Assembly: GCA_003218785.1 (NCBI GenBank)
Contig: QHOM01000078.1
Span: 1 to 6,441, forward strand
Direction of reading: 5' to 3'
Source: Verrucomicrobiota bacterium
Lineage (GTDB): Bacteria > Verrucomicrobiota > Verrucomicrobiia > Chthoniobacterales > UBA10450
DNA: 6,441 bases
The position numbers were made by a program, and so were the translations under genes. The notes beneath the pieces are model-generated. The model made no database searches. It worked only from the letters and a program-made list of their open reading frames with translations, and was not told the DNA's origin. Below are positions 5,398-6,441 of this stretch, piece by piece (the stretch's first letter is position 1; the number at the start of each line of letters is the position of its first letter).

Positions 5398-6264
5398 CTA
5401 GCCGCCTGGCGGCGACGGCCTCTGAATGGGAGTGGACGATGGAGAGTTGGGTGCCGCGCTCCCGCCTGTCTGCGGGGCATGGGAGGCTTGCGGGATGGCC
5501 ATGCGAATCAGTTCCGATACGGTGACGAATTTGAACCCCTTCGCCTCGAGCGCGTCGAAAGTGGAAGGCATGGCTTCGATGGTTCCTGGGTGAATGTCGT
5601 GGGACAACACGATCGAGCCAGGCTGAGTCTCTTTAAGAATGCGATTGCGAACCACGGCTGGGCCGGGCCGTTTCCAGTCATACGGATCGACGTCCCAGAG
5701 AATGATCTGATATCCGAATTCGTCATGGATCCAACGTTTTTCGCGAGCTGTGATCGATCCATAGGGCGGCCGGAGCAAAGTCGGACGCAAACCGGTGGCG
5801 CTTTTAATTACGTCATCGGTTCGCCGCAATTGGCTGCGAACACCTTCCTCCGACATCTTGGCAAAATTGGGATGCGACCAGCTGTGATTTCCAATTTCGT
5901 GACCTTCCCGGGCAGCCCGCGCAACGATGTCGGGGTGTTCTGCGACGTTTTCGCCGATCACGAAGAAAGTTGTCTTAATGTGGTGAGCGGCCAGCAAATC
6001 GAGTAGTTTCGGGGTAAGCGTCGCGCTTGGCCCATCGTCAAATGTGATTGCGATGTAAGGGCCATTGACGTGTACTGAGCTGAACGTGACACTCGATTCC
6101 GTGGGGGCGCTCCGACTGTCACGCTCTGCAACCGTGGACTCCGCTCGAAGCTCATGCGCGGCGATCAGTCCTGCGAAACAAAAGAGCAGCAAACCGGAAA
6201 CAGACATGAGCGCGAATTTGGCGAACTGAATGCGTGTATCTAACAGAGACGGCCAGTTACGCAA
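5398..6264 (-). CDS. Polysaccharide deacetylase (NodB homology domain), secreted or membrane-anchored
   Basis: Carbohydrate esterase family 4 type enzyme. The family removes N-acetyl groups from peptidoglycan, chitin-like or related glycans using a divalent metal. All five NodB motifs are intact, numbering from the TTG start: TFDDGP (74-79, D76 catalytic base and D77 metal ligand), HSWSH (127-131, two metal-binding His), RPPYG (165-169), the DVDPYDW segment (191-197) and LSHD (220-223, catalytic His). An N-terminal hydrophobic stretch (17-36) with Arg and Lys before it acts as signal peptide or anchor. The chain ends in a Pro/Ser/Gly-rich tail (about 256-288) of low complexity. The first possible start is TTG at 6264, which keeps the basic n-region. 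The first ATG (6207) would remove it and leave a signal with no positive charge. Neither has a clear Shine-Dalgarno. The substrate is not deducible. The gene lies 74 nt after a thioredoxin-like gene on the same strand and converges on the secreted double-psi barrel candidate. Confidence 0.92.
   Translation of the reverse strand: MRNWPSLLDTRIQFAKFALMSVSGLLLFCFAGLIAAHELRAESTVAERDSRSAPTESSVTFSSVHVNGPYIAITFDDGPSATLTPKLLDLLAAHHIKTTFFVIGENVAEHPDIVARAAREGHEIGNHSWSHPNFAKMSEEGVRSQLRRTDDVIKSATGLRPTLLRPPYGSITAREKRWIHDEFGYQIILWDVDPYDWKRPGPAVVRNRILKETQPGSIVLSHDIHPGTIEAMPSTFDALEAKGFKFVTVSELIRMAIPQASHAPQTGGSAAPNSPSSTPIQRPSPPGG
5401..5413. repeat. GC-rich inverted repeat at the 3' end of the deacetylase gene
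   Basis: GCCGCC (5401-5406) and GGCGGC (5408-5413) are reverse complements around one base. A realistic hairpin would be four GC pairs with a 5-nt loop. It codes the last Pro-Pro-Gly-Gly codons just before the stop at 5398-5400. No T-run follows on the minus strand, so a terminator role is doubtful. Confidence 0.25.
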
Positions 6265-6306
6265 GACGCACAGCCGAGGACGTCGGACTGGTGAAATTGC
6301 CGCGGA

Positions 6307-6324
6307 TCCTGCGTTGCCGCAGGA
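6307..6324 (-). other. GNRA-capped hairpin in the spacer between two minus-strand genes
   Basis: Read on the minus strand, TCCTGCG and CGCAGGA form a perfect 7-bp, GC-rich stem closed by the loop GCAA, a GNRA tetraloop known for high RNA stability. It starts 14 nt after the stop of the thioredoxin-like gene and lies about 40 nt before the deacetylase start. No T-run follows on either strand, so a simple intrinsic terminator is unlikely. It might act as a transcript-stability or processing element, a Rho-linked 3' end, or be fortuitous. Confidence 0.45.
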
Positions 6325-6338
6325 AAATCAATGCGTCC

Positions 6339-6441
6339 TCAACCTTTGCGCAATTTCTCTAGTTGCGCGATGAATGCGGCCGGTCCGTCGGGGAAGTAGC
6401 CGTCGTACTGCCAAAGCTTCTGTCCATCGCCGTCGAGCACA
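6339..6441 (-). CDS. C-terminal end of a probable thioredoxin-fold protein, truncated by the window edge
   Basis: The minus strand is open from the window edge for 33 codons to a TGA at 6339-6341. The visible peptide begins VLDGDGQKLWQYDGYFPDG and ends in a helix-like AAFIAQLEKLRKG. This fits the last part of a thioredoxin fold as seen in thioredoxin-like and DUF255-type proteins: a strand with a (V/L)D-x-DG turn, a second strand leading to a G-Y/F, and a terminal amphipathic helix ending near the C-terminus. The active-site CxxC, if present, would be outside the window, so oxidoreductase activity cannot be claimed. It runs in the same direction as the deacetylase gene 74 nt downstream and could share its transcript. 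Confidence 0.62.
   Translation of the reverse strand, partial: VLDGDGQKLWQYDGYFPDGPAAFIAQLEKLRKG

Noticed and set aside
5479..6006. 175-codon plus-strand open frame opposite the deacetylase gene
   Set aside because: The minus strand encodes all five NodB motifs across the same bases. The plus-strand translation has no family resemblance.

Overview
The window is a bacterial chromosomal segment of moderate GC content. It is densely coded, with no mobile element, CRISPR array, tRNA or rRNA visible. Five genes lie on the plus strand (positions 2 to 5214). Two lie on the minus strand (5398 to 6441), converging on the plus-strand block. The outermost genes run off the window. Gene content (two biosynthetic enzymes with housekeeping roles, secreted cell-envelope proteins, a methanethiol-oxidase-type protein) fits a free-living Gram-negative-type bacterium. 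The weak Shine-Dalgarno signals and overall style remind me of soil Verrucomicrobiota, but that is an impression and not shown by the sequence.

Positions 2-1788: the 3' part of a selenium-binding protein / methanethiol oxidase (SELENBP1/MtoX family) gene overlaps a small, histidine-containing, roughly six-helix membrane protein gene. The junction is either a 4-nt GTGA overlap or a 13-nt overlap, so the two are almost certainly co-translated. This pair is the most interesting part of the window. SBP56/MtoX proteins degrade methanethiol and at least one bacterial member is a copper enzyme, so an unrecognised membrane partner with conserved-looking His motifs could supply metal or handle a substrate or product.

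Positions 1849-4283: panC (pantothenate synthetase) and nadB (L-aspartate oxidase) overlap by the 4-nt ATGA and form a cofactor-biosynthesis pair. One makes the CoA precursor pantothenate, using beta-alanine that normally derives from aspartate. The other begins NAD synthesis from aspartate. PanC has a slightly altered nucleotide-binding motif (HKAH). NadB retains every catalytic residue I could place.

Positions 4381-5214: a secreted protein with a signal peptide, four cysteines in the mature chain and a C-terminal half that resembles a divergent double-psi beta-barrel (RlpA/expansin-like) domain. Positions 5215-5397 are a convergent intergenic region with only small inverted repeats.

Positions 5398-6441, minus strand: a secreted or membrane-anchored NodB-type polysaccharide deacetylase with a complete metal and catalytic motif set. 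It is preceded, 74 nt upstream, by the last 33 residues of what looks like a thioredoxin-fold protein. The spacer between them holds a 7-bp inverted repeat that would form a GNRA-capped hairpin in the transcript.
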